Shown: piece by piece, positions 20,499 through 31,374 of the stretch
Position numbering within the stretch: the first letter of the stretch is position 1
Layout of the letters: every line of letters starts with the position of its first letter
Assembly: GCA_963971535.1 (NCBI GenBank)
Contig: OZ020591.1
Location: 16,850,823 to 16,914,822 of the forward strand
Reading direction: 5' to 3'
Source of the DNA: Notolepis coatsorum
Taxonomy: Eukaryota > Chordata > Actinopteri > Aulopiformes > Paralepididae
DNA length: 64,000 nt
Notes under the pieces: generated by a model
Told to the model about the DNA's origin: nothing
Database searches by the model: none
Seen by the model: only the letters and a program-made list of their open reading frames with translations
Program-made: the position numbers and the translations under genes

Positions 20499-21026
20499 TG
20501 TGAAAGTGCGGTCAAGACTGAAGCTTCACTTAAAGAGCAAGGGTTGGAACATGAAGATCTGCAACGTGAACAATCCATAGATCAAGACTCCACCTCAAAA
20601 CTCGCAGCGGCGTCTCCCTCCACTGATATAGAGGTGTTCGACTCTTTAGACGGGTTCCTAAAGGCCAAGAACATCAATTATGCGCACTGTCCCATTTTCT
20701 CTGGCCCAGAGGAGGAGGACGGCGACATTGAGACCGGGGATCAGAACCCGAGGCCACAGATGACACCTTCATGTGAAACTGAGTCTGACCCTGAACATGA
20801 TGGGGAGCTAAGTACCTCTGAAACTGAACACAGTTCTGATTACTCAACATCTTCATCAAAATATCACTATTTAACGCTGTCCAAAAGGTTTTCCAAAAAG
20901 ATTCCGAAAAGCTTCCGAAGAGCTCCCTCCAAGGCCGATTGTAAGGAGGAAGAAGGCGAGGACAAGTCAGACGTATCGCAGAGTCATCCGTTACCCGAGT
21001 CTGACTCCACACATGATCATGGTTGA
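20499..21026 (+). CDS. Candidate terminal coding exon, acidic/serine-rich, unknown function
   Basis: A pyrimidine-rich acceptor (cactctttaactcttcacag) ends at 20498 and opens a frame at phase 0 that starts CESAVKTEASLKEQG and runs 175 codons plus a stop at 21024-21026. The product is hydrophilic, with an acidic serine-rich middle (an SETEHSSDYSTSSSKYHYL-like stretch) and a basic patch (SKRFSKKIPKSFRR). I do not recognise a domain. No ATG begins the frame, which fits an internal or last exon. An AATAAA lies 170 bp downstream. The upstream exon could be the zinc-finger exon ending at phase 0 at 6199, giving a 14.3-kb intron that contains the BEL composite. That link is inferred from phase and strand only. 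Confidence 0.55.
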   Translation, partial: CESAVKTEASLKEQGLEHEDLQREQSIDQDSTSKLAAASPSTDIEVFDSLDGFLKAKNINYAHCPIFSGPEEEDGDIETGDQNPRPQMTPSCETESDPEHDGELSTSETEHSSDYSTSSSKYHYLTLSKRFSKKIPKSFRRAPSKADCKEEEGEDKSDVSQSHPLPESDSTHDHG

Positions 21027-21198
21027 AAGAAAGTGTTCTTTTCAGCGACTGTTTATTACTGTTATCAATATTGTCAGAACAGTAACATGTTTGTAGGTGA
21101 AGTATTTACCTTGTTTAAAGGTGCTATAGATAATCTTTATGTAGAGTAATCATTAAACATATATAGGCTACATCCACAGAGCTTTTAGAAAGGTGCAG

Positions 21199-21204
21199 AA
21201 TAAA
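21199..21204 (+). terminator. Candidate polyadenylation signal
   Basis: A canonical AATAAA lies about 170 bp after the stop of the exon at 20499-21026, at a usual distance for a short 3' untranslated region. Confidence 0.5.
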
Positions 21205-21729
21205 TGTATTGCTTTTCCCCCAAAAAATATTGGTTAATGGATTTATCATAAAAAAACTATTGTGGGTCCAAAATGAATGTTGCAGCAGGCATGTATCCCC
21301 TCTCGACTTCCCATTTCTCCACGTGGAATACACCTGATAAATGACATGCTGGTGTTCTAGTGCGACACCTTGTGGCTGAACGTTATCTATAACACCAGCC
21401 AGGTGCTACAACCAGGAAATGCCCAAGAAAGTTTGTCATAATCCATGCACATAATTCCTTTTTTTCCCCAGGTAATCTCTTGGTTACAACAAGATTGTAA
21501 CAGTAATGCATTTTTATAGTTTATACGTGACAAGGCTTTCATTTTGGGTAAACAGAGTTTGTTTATCATGGCAACTTGTGGCCGGCCCTGTAGTGGTCTG
21601 AAAATAGTTACTGCATCTTAAAGGTTTACAAAATAATAAAAAAATGAATGTGTTAATTTTGACAGTCCTAGGAAATATATGAGTGACAATTCAAATGTAA
21701 ATAATTCATCATATTTGATTGATCTAATT
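21205..21729. other. Non-coding; nothing recognised
   Basis: AT-rich sequence between the candidate last exon and a LINE relic. Short frames here carry no known motif. Confidence 0.4.
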
Positions 21730-22775
21730 TTTTTTCTGGTGAGAATATCCAGCCGCTTTTAGAGGTCATCACATCTGAGATGAAGACATTTTTTAAAAAT
21801 GGTTTGATAGAAACAAATTATCATTGAACTTGAGCAAAACTAAAATTATGTTATTTGGAAACTGTAGATTAAATACTCAAGTACAAGTTAAAATAAATTA
21901 TGTGATTATTGAAAGTTTATGAAAATAAATTCCTAGGTGTAATAATAGACCATAAAATCTGTTGGAAACCTCACATAAAACATGTCCAATCTAAACTGTC
22001 AAGAAGCATTTCAGTCATGAGTAAAGTAAAGCACATTCTGGATAGAAAATCACTCTACATTCTCTACTGTTCACTAGTTTTACCATATTTAAATTACTGT
22101 GCTGGGGAAACAATTATAAGTCTACACTACAACCACTTTTAATACTCCAAAAAAGGGCCATAAGGATAATTCACATTGCATGTTATCGTGATCACACAAA
22201 CATATTATTTTTAAAGTCAAAAACATTACAGTTAAATGATCTTGTGGAATTTAAAACGGCACAATTAATGTATAAAGCAAAAAGTAATGTACTTCCAAGA
22301 ACCATTCAAGAACTGTTCTTTGATAGGGAGGGGGGTTATAATCTGAGGGGATAACTCAATTTAAAAGTGCTTAATGTACCATGAGAAGACGCTGCATCTC
22401 GATATGAAACTGGAACAGTCTAAATGTGGTGCTAAAGCAATGTCCAAACATGAGACTTCAAACTGATGTATAAGGAAATGATGTTCACGAGGTACAGGGA
22501 TGAGGAAGGGACTTGATATTCACGGGTGTTTACATTTTTATTTTATTTCTTTCATGTCTTACATATATAGTTTTTTTTTTGCATATATATTTTTTTTTTC
22601 TTTTTTATGTTCTAAAATAGTACACTAATTTGAGTAGTGGAAAAGGGGTAGGATTAAATAAGTGTATACTTCTTCCTACTCCTTTTCGAACATATAGATT
22701 GAGTTGTGTTTTGCTTTTGTTATTTTTTGTTTGTATTCATTGCATGTTCGAAATAAAGATATCAAATCAATTATT
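21730..22775 (+). pseudogene. LINE relic, 3' half with tail
   Basis: The plus strand encodes a decayed C-terminal reverse transcriptase region: KTKIMLFGN, then (from 21924) ENKFLGVIIDHKICWKPHIK and an ILYCSLVLPYLNYC segment, and later an EGGYNLRG-like piece. Stops and shifts interrupt it. It ends with a cgaaataaagatatcaaatc tail near 22770. The same 3' untranslated type recurs in reverse at 39400-39640. The catalytic core is missing, so this is a 5'-truncated dead copy. Confidence 0.7.
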
Positions 22776-22904
22776 GTTCGGACCTTTGTCTCTTTTCATA
22801 GGACACTGAGTGAAGGTTACAAGTGGAAAGATGGGAGACAGTCATTAAGACCTGCCATTTTGCTTGATAGGGTTCCTTCCTTGCTCTAATCATACACATT
22901 ACTT

Positions 22905-23210
22905 CACCGCAATTCAGTTTCAGTTTATACTTCATTTGAACAGGGACAGCACACGTTAATGAACATAAATGTAAATGTGTGATACAGTGTTAGTCAAAGC
23001 AAATGTTCAACTGTTGTCCCTGGTCCTGTTGTTAAAGAGCAGCTAAAAAGACAGCATAACATATATGGCATACAGTTAATTAAGAACAGGTTAAAAACAC
23101 ATCATGCAAGATATGTACAGCAGACATGTACAGACAATGTATGTACAAACAATAATACGACATATTAGGTACATACGATCATACATGTACACGTAGGCAA
23201 GCAGACAGGG
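22905..23210 (-). repeat. LINE 3' untranslated fragment
   Basis: The sequence with tttatacttcatttgaacag and gacagcacacgttaatgaac resembles the reverse-oriented 3' end of common fish CR1-like LINEs. No coding potential was seen. Confidence 0.4.
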
Positions 23211-23223
23211 TTAGGGTAGGGTG

Positions 23224-23840
23224 CCCAATCGCGGGACAGTCCCGATATTGGGACGTTTGTCCCGCTACAACAAAACAATGTTCCGCAATTCAAAGATTAA
23301 AAAAATATATATATATTATTATTTTTTTTTCTATTTTTTTTTTCAAAGATTATTATTTAATTTTTTTTTAATGTTGTTAATTTAATGCCTCGTTCCAATA
23401 CCCTCTTATATTTAAAATAAAAAAATCGGGCGACGTCACAAACCAATGCATTGCGCAGCTGAGGCTGCCGAGCAGCTCGCGAGTCGCGCTGCCTGTCACC
23501 TGTCCGAGCGAGGCCGGGGCAGCTGTGTGTGTGACGTCAGTCACTCGAGTAGTCAGAAGAAAGACCGCCAATATTACTGATACAAGTTGTTTAGCTAGCT
23601 AAGAAAAACAAGGAAATGGAGGCAAAAAAAAGAGACTTTGCTCATATAACAGAGACTGGGACAAGAAGTATACGCGGCTGAGATCCGTTTCAGATGATCC
23701 CCAAAAGGTAGAATGCAGGATCTGCCACATGCTTCACCTTCACCCATGGAGGAGAGGGGGACGTGACGTCACGTATAGTTGTTCAGAGGAGCACCTCTTC
23801 AGCAAGTCTGGCCCGACTATTATTCATTGAGAACTGAATC
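23224..23840 (+). pseudogene. hAT-type transposase relic (BED-like zinc finger start)
   Basis: A tagggtgcccaatcgcggga-type start resembles a hAT end. Downstream, an ATG at 23616 and then another frame read YNRDWDKKYTRLRSVSDDPQ followed by KVECRICHML, a pattern resembling the N-terminal zinc-binding region of hAT-family transposases or domesticated relatives. A further single-base shift is needed to continue with THGGEGDVTS. The reading is thus broken at least twice. No catalytic domain or matching right end was found, so the element is a truncated relic. Confidence 0.45.
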
Positions 23841-24795
23841 AGAGGGTCGGTTTGTTATAATAACAGAATACACGGGGAGTATCGCCGGGACACTGTCCAG
23901 AGGGAAGGGGGCAATAGAATCCGGAGGCTAATATCCCCAAAACCGGAGGTGAGTGTCTCAAATGCCTTCATTGTCACCAGTTGGTATCCCGTTATTATTA
24001 TTATTATCAGTGTTGGTGGCACAGTGGCTATAGTGTGTCATCTTGTGCTGCACTGATGCTTGTTGTGAACACACAGACCCTGACACTGTGACTGTGCACT
24101 TTCCCGGAGACAGGTTTAGAACTTAAGTCGTACAGTAATAAGGGAGCACGTTGTACAGTGCATGGGTGAGACTCCCCTCCTCCTCTGTCACAAAACGCCA
24201 ATGTTCCCTGGAGAGTGCACATGTTCCTGTTTGCATAGGATTAATGGAGTGATTTTATCAGCTTACCAAGATTGATGGTTACCTGCTTAATGATGAAAGT
24301 GTGATTAAATAAAGATGTTGGTGACATAGACAGTAGCGGCTGAGAAGGTGATTGGTGAAGCATCTATACAGTTTAATAAGATTAATAACAAAATGTGCTA
24401 TATATAGCCTACCGTCTGCATCGAATATGAAATAAAGGCATTTAAATAATAAATACATTTCTTTAATTTTAATTAGCAATACATTTTTCTTTTTATTTTC
24501 CTTAGTGGAACAGCCAAGTCATCCGGTACAACCGTTCTGGTGAACCTGCTGCTCAGAGTGAAAATAATCGGAAAGTGGGGGCTAGACCACAATGGAACAA
24601 ATTTGCACGTAGTCACAACAATAACAAGCACACTTTCAGGTAGATAACTCCCAACTCCAACAGATTTTTTGTGGCTTTAAATATATATTATAAATATTAT
24701 ATGAAATATATAGCCATATTAAATATACATAACACTACAGATATTACCTGAAAAATACAATCAAGCTCACAATAAACTTAAGTCATCATATTCAC

Positions 24796-25112
24796 CAAGA
24801 CTGAGAGAAAGAGAGAGAAAGAAGTCTGTGTTTGCAGGTTTTACTAGGCCAGGGCCACGTAAACATGGGGAGAACATGCAAACTCCACACAGAAAGAACC
24901 AAGGACCTTCTTGCTGTGAGTCAACACTGCTAACCACTGCTAGGGTTTGAACCAAGGACCTTCTTGCTGTGAGTCAACACTGCTAACCACTGCTGTGGTT
25001 TGAACCCATGACCTTCTTGCTGTGAGTCAACACTGCTAACCACTGCTGGGGTTTGAACCCAGGACCTTCTTGCTGTGAGACAACAATGCTAACCACTGCT
25101 AGGGACTTGTTC
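24796..25112 (-). mobile_element. SINE with four tandem tRNA-like heads
   Basis: On the minus strand a tRNA-like segment (gcagtggttagcagtgttg as A-box region, aaggtcctgggttcaaacc as B-box region) is repeated four times at a 53-bp period between about 24894 and 25110. It is followed by the SINE body gtggagtttgcatgttctcc and beyond. A normal copy of this family has one head. The tandem heads probably arose by slippage or unequal exchange. Confidence 0.7.
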
Positions 25113-25124
25113 ATGTTATTAACG

Positions 25125-25545
25125 TCTTAAGCCCGATCGGCCCTTCAAATGTATTGAAGTGTGTACTATTTGCTGATAATACTAACATGTTCTGTACAGG
25201 GGAGGACATCCAGCAGCTTATGACGGTCTTAACAATAGAAATGAATAAATACAAACTCTGGTTTGATATAAATAAATTATCTTTAAATCTAAATAAAACA
25301 ATGTATGATGTTTGGAAACCGCCAGATAAATACAGACATTCAGTTGATAATAGATAATAATAGAATAGAAAGAGTATATGAAAATAAATCCCTGGAAGTG
25401 ATTTTAGACCATAAACTCGGCTGGAAACCCTATAGAATATGTGAGGGCTAAGATGGCAAAGAGCATCTCAATTATTAGTAAGGTTGTTAGACTGTTGTTA
25501 TGTGTCCAAAGCCCGAAATAAAAAATAACTGAACTGAACTGAACT
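25125..25545 (+). pseudogene. LINE reverse transcriptase fragment
   Basis: The plus strand reads VLFADNTNMFCTGEDIQQL, corresponding to the catalytic FADD block with the second aspartate changed to asparagine. It continues into a WFDINKLSLNLNKT segment. An internal deletion joins it to LEVILDHKLGWKP-like sequence and a 3' tail of gaactgaactgaactgaag. The copy is short, mutated at its catalytic site, and dead. Confidence 0.65.
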
Positions 25546-26784
25546 GAAGCCTGATCGGCCCAAATCAGGCAGAGGTTAATTTCACGTCACAAATAGATCA
25601 ATACAGTCCGTATTAAGTAATGTTGCATTTCCTTTTAAAATGTAGCCAAGAGTAAAGACCCTAACCCTAGTAAAGACCCCGTTTGTTTAGCAATGATTTT
25701 AAGTAGGGATGTCCAATATCATCGGCCTACCGATATTATCGGCCGATATCGGCATTCAAATGTGATATCGGAAAATATCGGTATTGGTTTTCAAATTTTT
25801 TTATTTTATTTTTATTTTAATTTTTTTTTACATTTCTATAACATTTATTTACCCAGGCAAGCAAGTAAGAACCAATTCTGATTTTATTTATTGTCAAAAG
25901 TATGCATAATGTTGTGTTAATTCCACAACAAGAGATATGTAATGAACACTTTGACTGCCGGGACACGTCTTTTCACGTCTTTGCTGGCCATGCTAAAGTT
26001 GCCGGGGGACGCTGTACAGCGTCCTTATATCAATATTTCAAAAATCTGCGATCGGATTCATATTCCCCCTCCGCTGGCCTGAGATCCACCAGCAGGACCC
26101 ACTGAGCTCTCTGGCGGTTCAGGAGCGCCATCTGGTGGCCGATCGGCGCAATCGCTTTAACAGGATGTTGAATTAGGGTGACCAGACTTCACGCATTGCG
26201 CGTGATTGCACAGCATTTCTGTCTCTTTTCACGCGTCATGCAAATTGAGACCATGTCCCGCATGATTAGTTGTCATCCGCGCTAACGCCCCCCCCCCCCT
26301 CCCAGCCAATGTGAAGAACCTCTATGCGTCGCGGTAACGTTACTAGTATCTGACCGTGACACCGCATCCTGGACATCCAGGCGACATGACAACAAGTCCT
26401 AACGCTGTTGCGCGCGGAGGATCCGTTCGAGCCTGGCGCAACGAACCCAGGCAAGGGATACACGCGCGCTACGGATCAGATCAGTTCCACACGCTGCTGT
26501 TACAGTATCTCTGCTGCTCAGCATGAGAGAATAGCGCTGGGTCCAAGTTTGAAAAGGGGAAAGCAATCCCAAAGGGTTTAGATTGAAAACTAATGATAAC
26601 AATAAATAAGATGCGAGTAGTCGTTCATGTAACCGGTAACCCCCCCCCCCACACACAAATCAGTGCAGGTGGAAGATAATTGTATTCTGTACTTTATTAT
26701 TGTGCCATTACTGTTCCTGCTCTCATCACTGCAATGCCAGTGTGAATCCCTGGACGTGTGAGTTGTTTTGGTGAGTAACTTTTG

Positions 26785-27225
26785 TTAGTCAAAAGTCAAA
26801 GTCAGCTTTATTGTCACCTCTCGTAACGTGCAAGACATACAGATCAATTAAATTGCATTCCCGCCTTCCCACGGTGTATATAAAGAACAAGATCTAATAT
26901 AAACATAAAGTAACATAGTACACTATAAACATAAAGTAACATAGTACACTATAAAGTAACATAATGGACAGTATACAGGACTATATACAATGTAGACAGT
27001 AGCTAAAAAAAGTGAATGTATGAGTGAATGTAAATAGAGGTAAACGAGAACTTAGTGCAACACTTTTAGCAGCAGTGGTACATAGTAAGTATGAATAATA
27101 AATAATGGCAGTAAAATACAATAATACAATAATGGCAGTAAAGTGGCAGTGAGATGATGGATATGGCAGTAAACTAATATGATGTACACTAAATAAACAA
27201 ACTAATTAATGGCAGTAAAGTAAAG
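26785..27225 (-). repeat. LINE 3' end fragment inside hAT element
   Basis: aaagtcaaagtcagctttat then tgtcacctctcgtaacgtgc is the reverse-oriented 3' end typical of fish L2-like LINEs, followed by short internal tandem duplications (acataaagtaacatagtaca). Confidence 0.5.
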
Positions 27226-27334
27226 TGGCAGTGTGTGTCTGTGTGTGTGACACACACACAGACACTTTACTTTGTGTGTCAGAGGGGGTTAGTCCAGAAT
27301 CTGTGGGGGGCAGAGTAAGAGAGAGGGGGGAGAG

Positions 27335-27575
<241 letters not shown>

Positions 27576-28894
27576 TGATAAGACTGCGGGTCCAGACCTA
27601 TAATCATAAGTGATAGTAAGTCTGGGTGGTAATTTTATTTATTTTGAGTACTTAACACCCATTAGAGACAAAAGGGGAAAAAAAGAAAATATGAATAAGG
27701 GCAAAACATATTAGGCTTGTGGTCATTTTAATGAGGACAGTGGTGGATGAGCCTTGAAGGAGGCGACAGGGACAGTCCACCAAAAAAAGGGGAGGGGGCT
27801 GCACTGGGGGGGGGGGGGGGGGTGTCCCACATTGTCCCTCACAAACATACCATTTGTCCCACATTTGGTTTATTGGGATCTGGTCACCCTATGTTGAATA
27901 GAGGTTGTCATGACGACCGTAGTACTTCCGGGCGCTCGCTATGGTTCATGGGACTCTGGCTCGTCACGCTACACGGTGATCGATTGGCAATAACTCGATA
28001 AACAACATGATTTGGACGTATATACCATTATACAAGCTGGAGATGGACCGGGTAAAAATATATCCCATAATGATACAATTTCTACTCGACGATGATCGCC
28101 CAACGGCGCGCGGAGACTGGGGTGAGTTTTAGCGTGTAACGTTACCGTCTTAGATACTAACTGCTATTATCAACATTTGACCCACATTAGATGATTGGTA
28201 TAACGCTGCCCACGGAATTATAAACGCCCCCTCGCCCATCCGGTCAACATCAGATGACGTGTAGTAACTTCTAGAAGTACGTCTAGTTGGAATTTTTTAT
28301 ATCGCGCTGATTGCCATCAAACTGTATTTCATCATCAATATAATGCATTTGGGGCTATATATCACGTTCTGGAGAAAGCTGCAGAAAGAGATGAAAACAT
28401 ACTTATACATTAGACCATACTTTACTATGAATATGTGAATGAAAAAGTTTAACGTTGCTACACAATGAACAATACATATAGGACTTTGAATGGGCCCTAA
28501 TAATGGCAATGTAGCAATAGAATTTAAAAAGTTATAGCCCTGCAAAGAAGGGGACTTTCTCCATAGACAAATAGCGCTGGCAATCTATGGTATATCATTA
28601 ATTTAACCCAAGGCAACCAAAGTTTAATTACCTGAAATTATTCCGTTTTTTGGGGGGGGGGAAACCCTGCATATATCGGTATCGGTTGATATCGGTTGAT
28701 ATCAGTATCGGAAATTAAGAGTTGGACAATATCGGTATATCGGTATCGGTAAAAAAGCCAATATCGAGCATCCCTAATTTTAAGTGTTATTAGCTAAATA
28801 TGACCCCACACATAAATCCCTACCACATCCCCATCCAAGACACACACCCCAATAGCACGCCATGACCGAAGAAAAACACGAACAGCCCTCGCGC

Positions 28895-29060
28895 CACTCA
28901 CACCGCCAATGTGTCAATGTACACCTGAGAGAAGAAGAGGTGTTCGTACTGTGGGAAAGGCTTTCTAGAATCATTTGAAAAGACACATGTACACACACTC
29001 CTGCCCGCAATGCTCCAAGAAATGTCCAGTCGGGTCACCGAAAGAAACATTACATGAGAG
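28895..29060 (+). pseudogene. C2H2 zinc-finger relic
   Basis: The plus strand reads KRCSYCGKGFLESFEKTHVH and, in a second frame, HSCPQCSKKCPVG. Both resemble degenerate consecutive C2H2 fingers (C-X2-C followed by GK-F, then histidines) with a frameshift between them. It lies in non-coding sequence 8 kb from the nearest coding exon. It is too short to be certain, but it fits a decayed member of a zinc-finger cluster. Confidence 0.4.
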
Positions 29061-29781
29061 GCAGATGCTGTATTACCTACAATGACACCCTGCTCAGTAG
29101 GTTTTACATCATTTATATATTTTCTTCCTTAATTGAGACCCTTAGTATGTGATTGGACAGGGAAGGATACGTCACATTCAGCATTCTAATGCAATACATT
29201 TGGCGTTTGTGTTTATTTGTTTTGTGTCTGGGTTTAACAAAAAGCCCCTTTCTACAGTGAAAATCTAATTTATTTGTAAGGCCCGACAACACACATTAAT
29301 GTCCCCATGGGCCGGACACGTCTTCTTTAAACAAGTCAAGAAGAAACATCACAATAAATCAAAAACAAAACAAAAGACACCATGAAATCCAAAATATAAT
29401 GTAAAATAAATAAATGCAACACTGCCAGACATGCCCCACGCGAAGGTAAAGAAAAACTCACTAAAAACCTAGCAATAGGAAAAAAGCACCACAGGCAACG
29501 TGGAGGGGAGAAACTTTAGAAGGGCCGTTCAAGGGGGGCTCTCCCTTCTTAGATGTCGGTGATAGTAGTATCAATGGGTGGAGAATAAAACAGGTGAAAC
29601 AGTTGGTATGTATGTAATAAAACACAAATATGTACATGCAATAGCAACTGTGATTAAAAGATGATATAAGAGACCTGTTTTATTCAAAGTGGACATATTT
29701 GAGTCCTTTTCAACAAGTTAATATTCTGTACGTAGTTCTTTGAGGTGAAGAAAGATGTGTTTTTGCTAGCAGCATCTATAC
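29061..29781. other. Non-coding; nothing recognised
   Basis: AT-rich sequence with no supported gene, ending at the inverted-repeat element. Confidence 0.4.
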
Positions 29782-31255
29782 CGTTAGGTTATGACTATAA
29801 CCAAGTTCTGTTAACACTTAGTGAACGCTCAGCGTTTCATGCATAATCTCGCTTCAGCGTATGCACACTGAATAAATTTCAAATGTACCTTTAAATGCCA
29901 GCATTCATCTGGCCACACCCCCATCCGCCTACCTACATAAGCCGGGATGGGCCACACACTCATCTCCTTCCCAACAAATTTCATCACAATGAAAAATCAA
30001 GGGCCTGCAGCAGCGTCTAGACGCTGAGCGTTCACTAAGTGTTAACAGAACTTGGTTATAGTCATAACCTAACGTTCTGTTCCACACTAGCTCACGCTCA
30101 GCGTTTCATGCATAATAGGAGCTAGAAGCTCGACAAATGTACCCTGCTGAGGCCCCCCACAACCATCAGACCAGGGAGGGCCGAGCCCCCCCGACCCACC
30201 CTAATGGAGGGCACCCCCCCTATTGGTGGCTTCACAGGAGGGCGACGGACCCGACCGTGCGAAGAGGCACTCAAGCAACTTAACGCACAGGGTGAGCAGA
30301 GCGTGGCTTGACCCCACGACTACACACACGCACAACCCGCATGCCACCCGGGAACGAACGGAGGAAACAACCTCGTTACTGCCCCCAGAATCACGGGGCC
30401 AAGGGCAAACCCAACCCCGTGGCAAGGCCGTAGCAGCGGAGCACGAAGGAAGACCCAGACCCACCAAAGGGACTGGACCCCCTGGAACGGGGGCCCGGAG
30501 AAGTCCATGATGCCAGCATCAAGACCCCACCAGGTGGGCACTTATTGACCCCGCCCCCCACATCGCCAGCGTATTCGGACAAAGGCCCCTCAGCCGAGCG
30601 GGCCCTGTCCCCCCAATAGTACACCGCCTGGTACACTGACCCTGCAGAACAGGCAGTCAGCATGGCCGTAAGCACACAAAAAAGGTTAACCAACGGAAGC
30701 AGGCAGCGCACCGGGGAAAAACCAGGCAACAGGCTGTTAACCCTAGCCTGGAGACTGCGGACGAGACAGGCGCCAGAGGGGACAGCTGAACACAGCCGCC
30801 CCGGCGGAAGGGGCGTATGCTGGCGTAGTTGCATGACCAAGCCTCCATTTAAAAACCCCCACCCAGAGGGGTTGAGGCAGAGAAGGCTGACATGATTGGC
30901 AGACGTCATGAACGTGCAGGGGCACCCTCAAACGGTGAACCCGGGAGTTGACACTGCTCCAACACACCAGGGAATCAACCACCTTGGTGTTACCCAATGC
31001 GGTGGTTGTTCCATAACCCCTCAAGAAAAAACTCCAAAACACACCTGCGGGTATACACCGGCTATACCGCAGTACAAGTGTTTCAGTTTTCAAAAAAGGG
31101 TTAACCCAGGCCTACGGGTCGACGAAACATTACCTCGGACCGGGCCTGGCGATACGGGAAGCACAGGGTCACCAGAGGAGGTCAAAGACCACCCCAACAG
31201 GCCCCTCTTCGCCAAGCGTGAGAGAGGAGTGAAAAAGAATGGAGAACCAGCCCCT

Positions 31256-31374
31256 AAGCACACCGTACTTGGTATTCCCAGGCGGTCTCCCAACCAAGTA
31301 CTAACCAGGACCAACCTGTGTAGCGGCCGAGATCCGACGAGATCGAGCGTGTACAGGTTGGCATGGCTGTAAGC
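31256..31374 (-). rRNA. 5S rRNA-like sequence (divergent; gene copy or pseudogene)
   Basis: The minus strand matches vertebrate 5S rRNA along its whole 119 nt: gcttacagccatgccaacct at the start, gatctcgtcggatctcgg in the middle, and ctggttagtacttggttggg with agaccgcctgggaatacc toward the end. The C box (gttgggagaccg) is well kept, the A box is diverged. Helix II still pairs perfectly (ccaacctgt with acaggttgg), although both strands differ from the usual sequence. A run of five T follows 20 nt downstream on the minus strand (31232-31236). It lies inside the inverted-repeat element. Confidence 0.85.

Noticed and set aside
30391..30909. 172-codon minus-strand frame in the inverted-repeat element
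   Set aside because: GC-rich sequence, overlapping open frames on both strands, no domain or start context; I could not support it as a gene.
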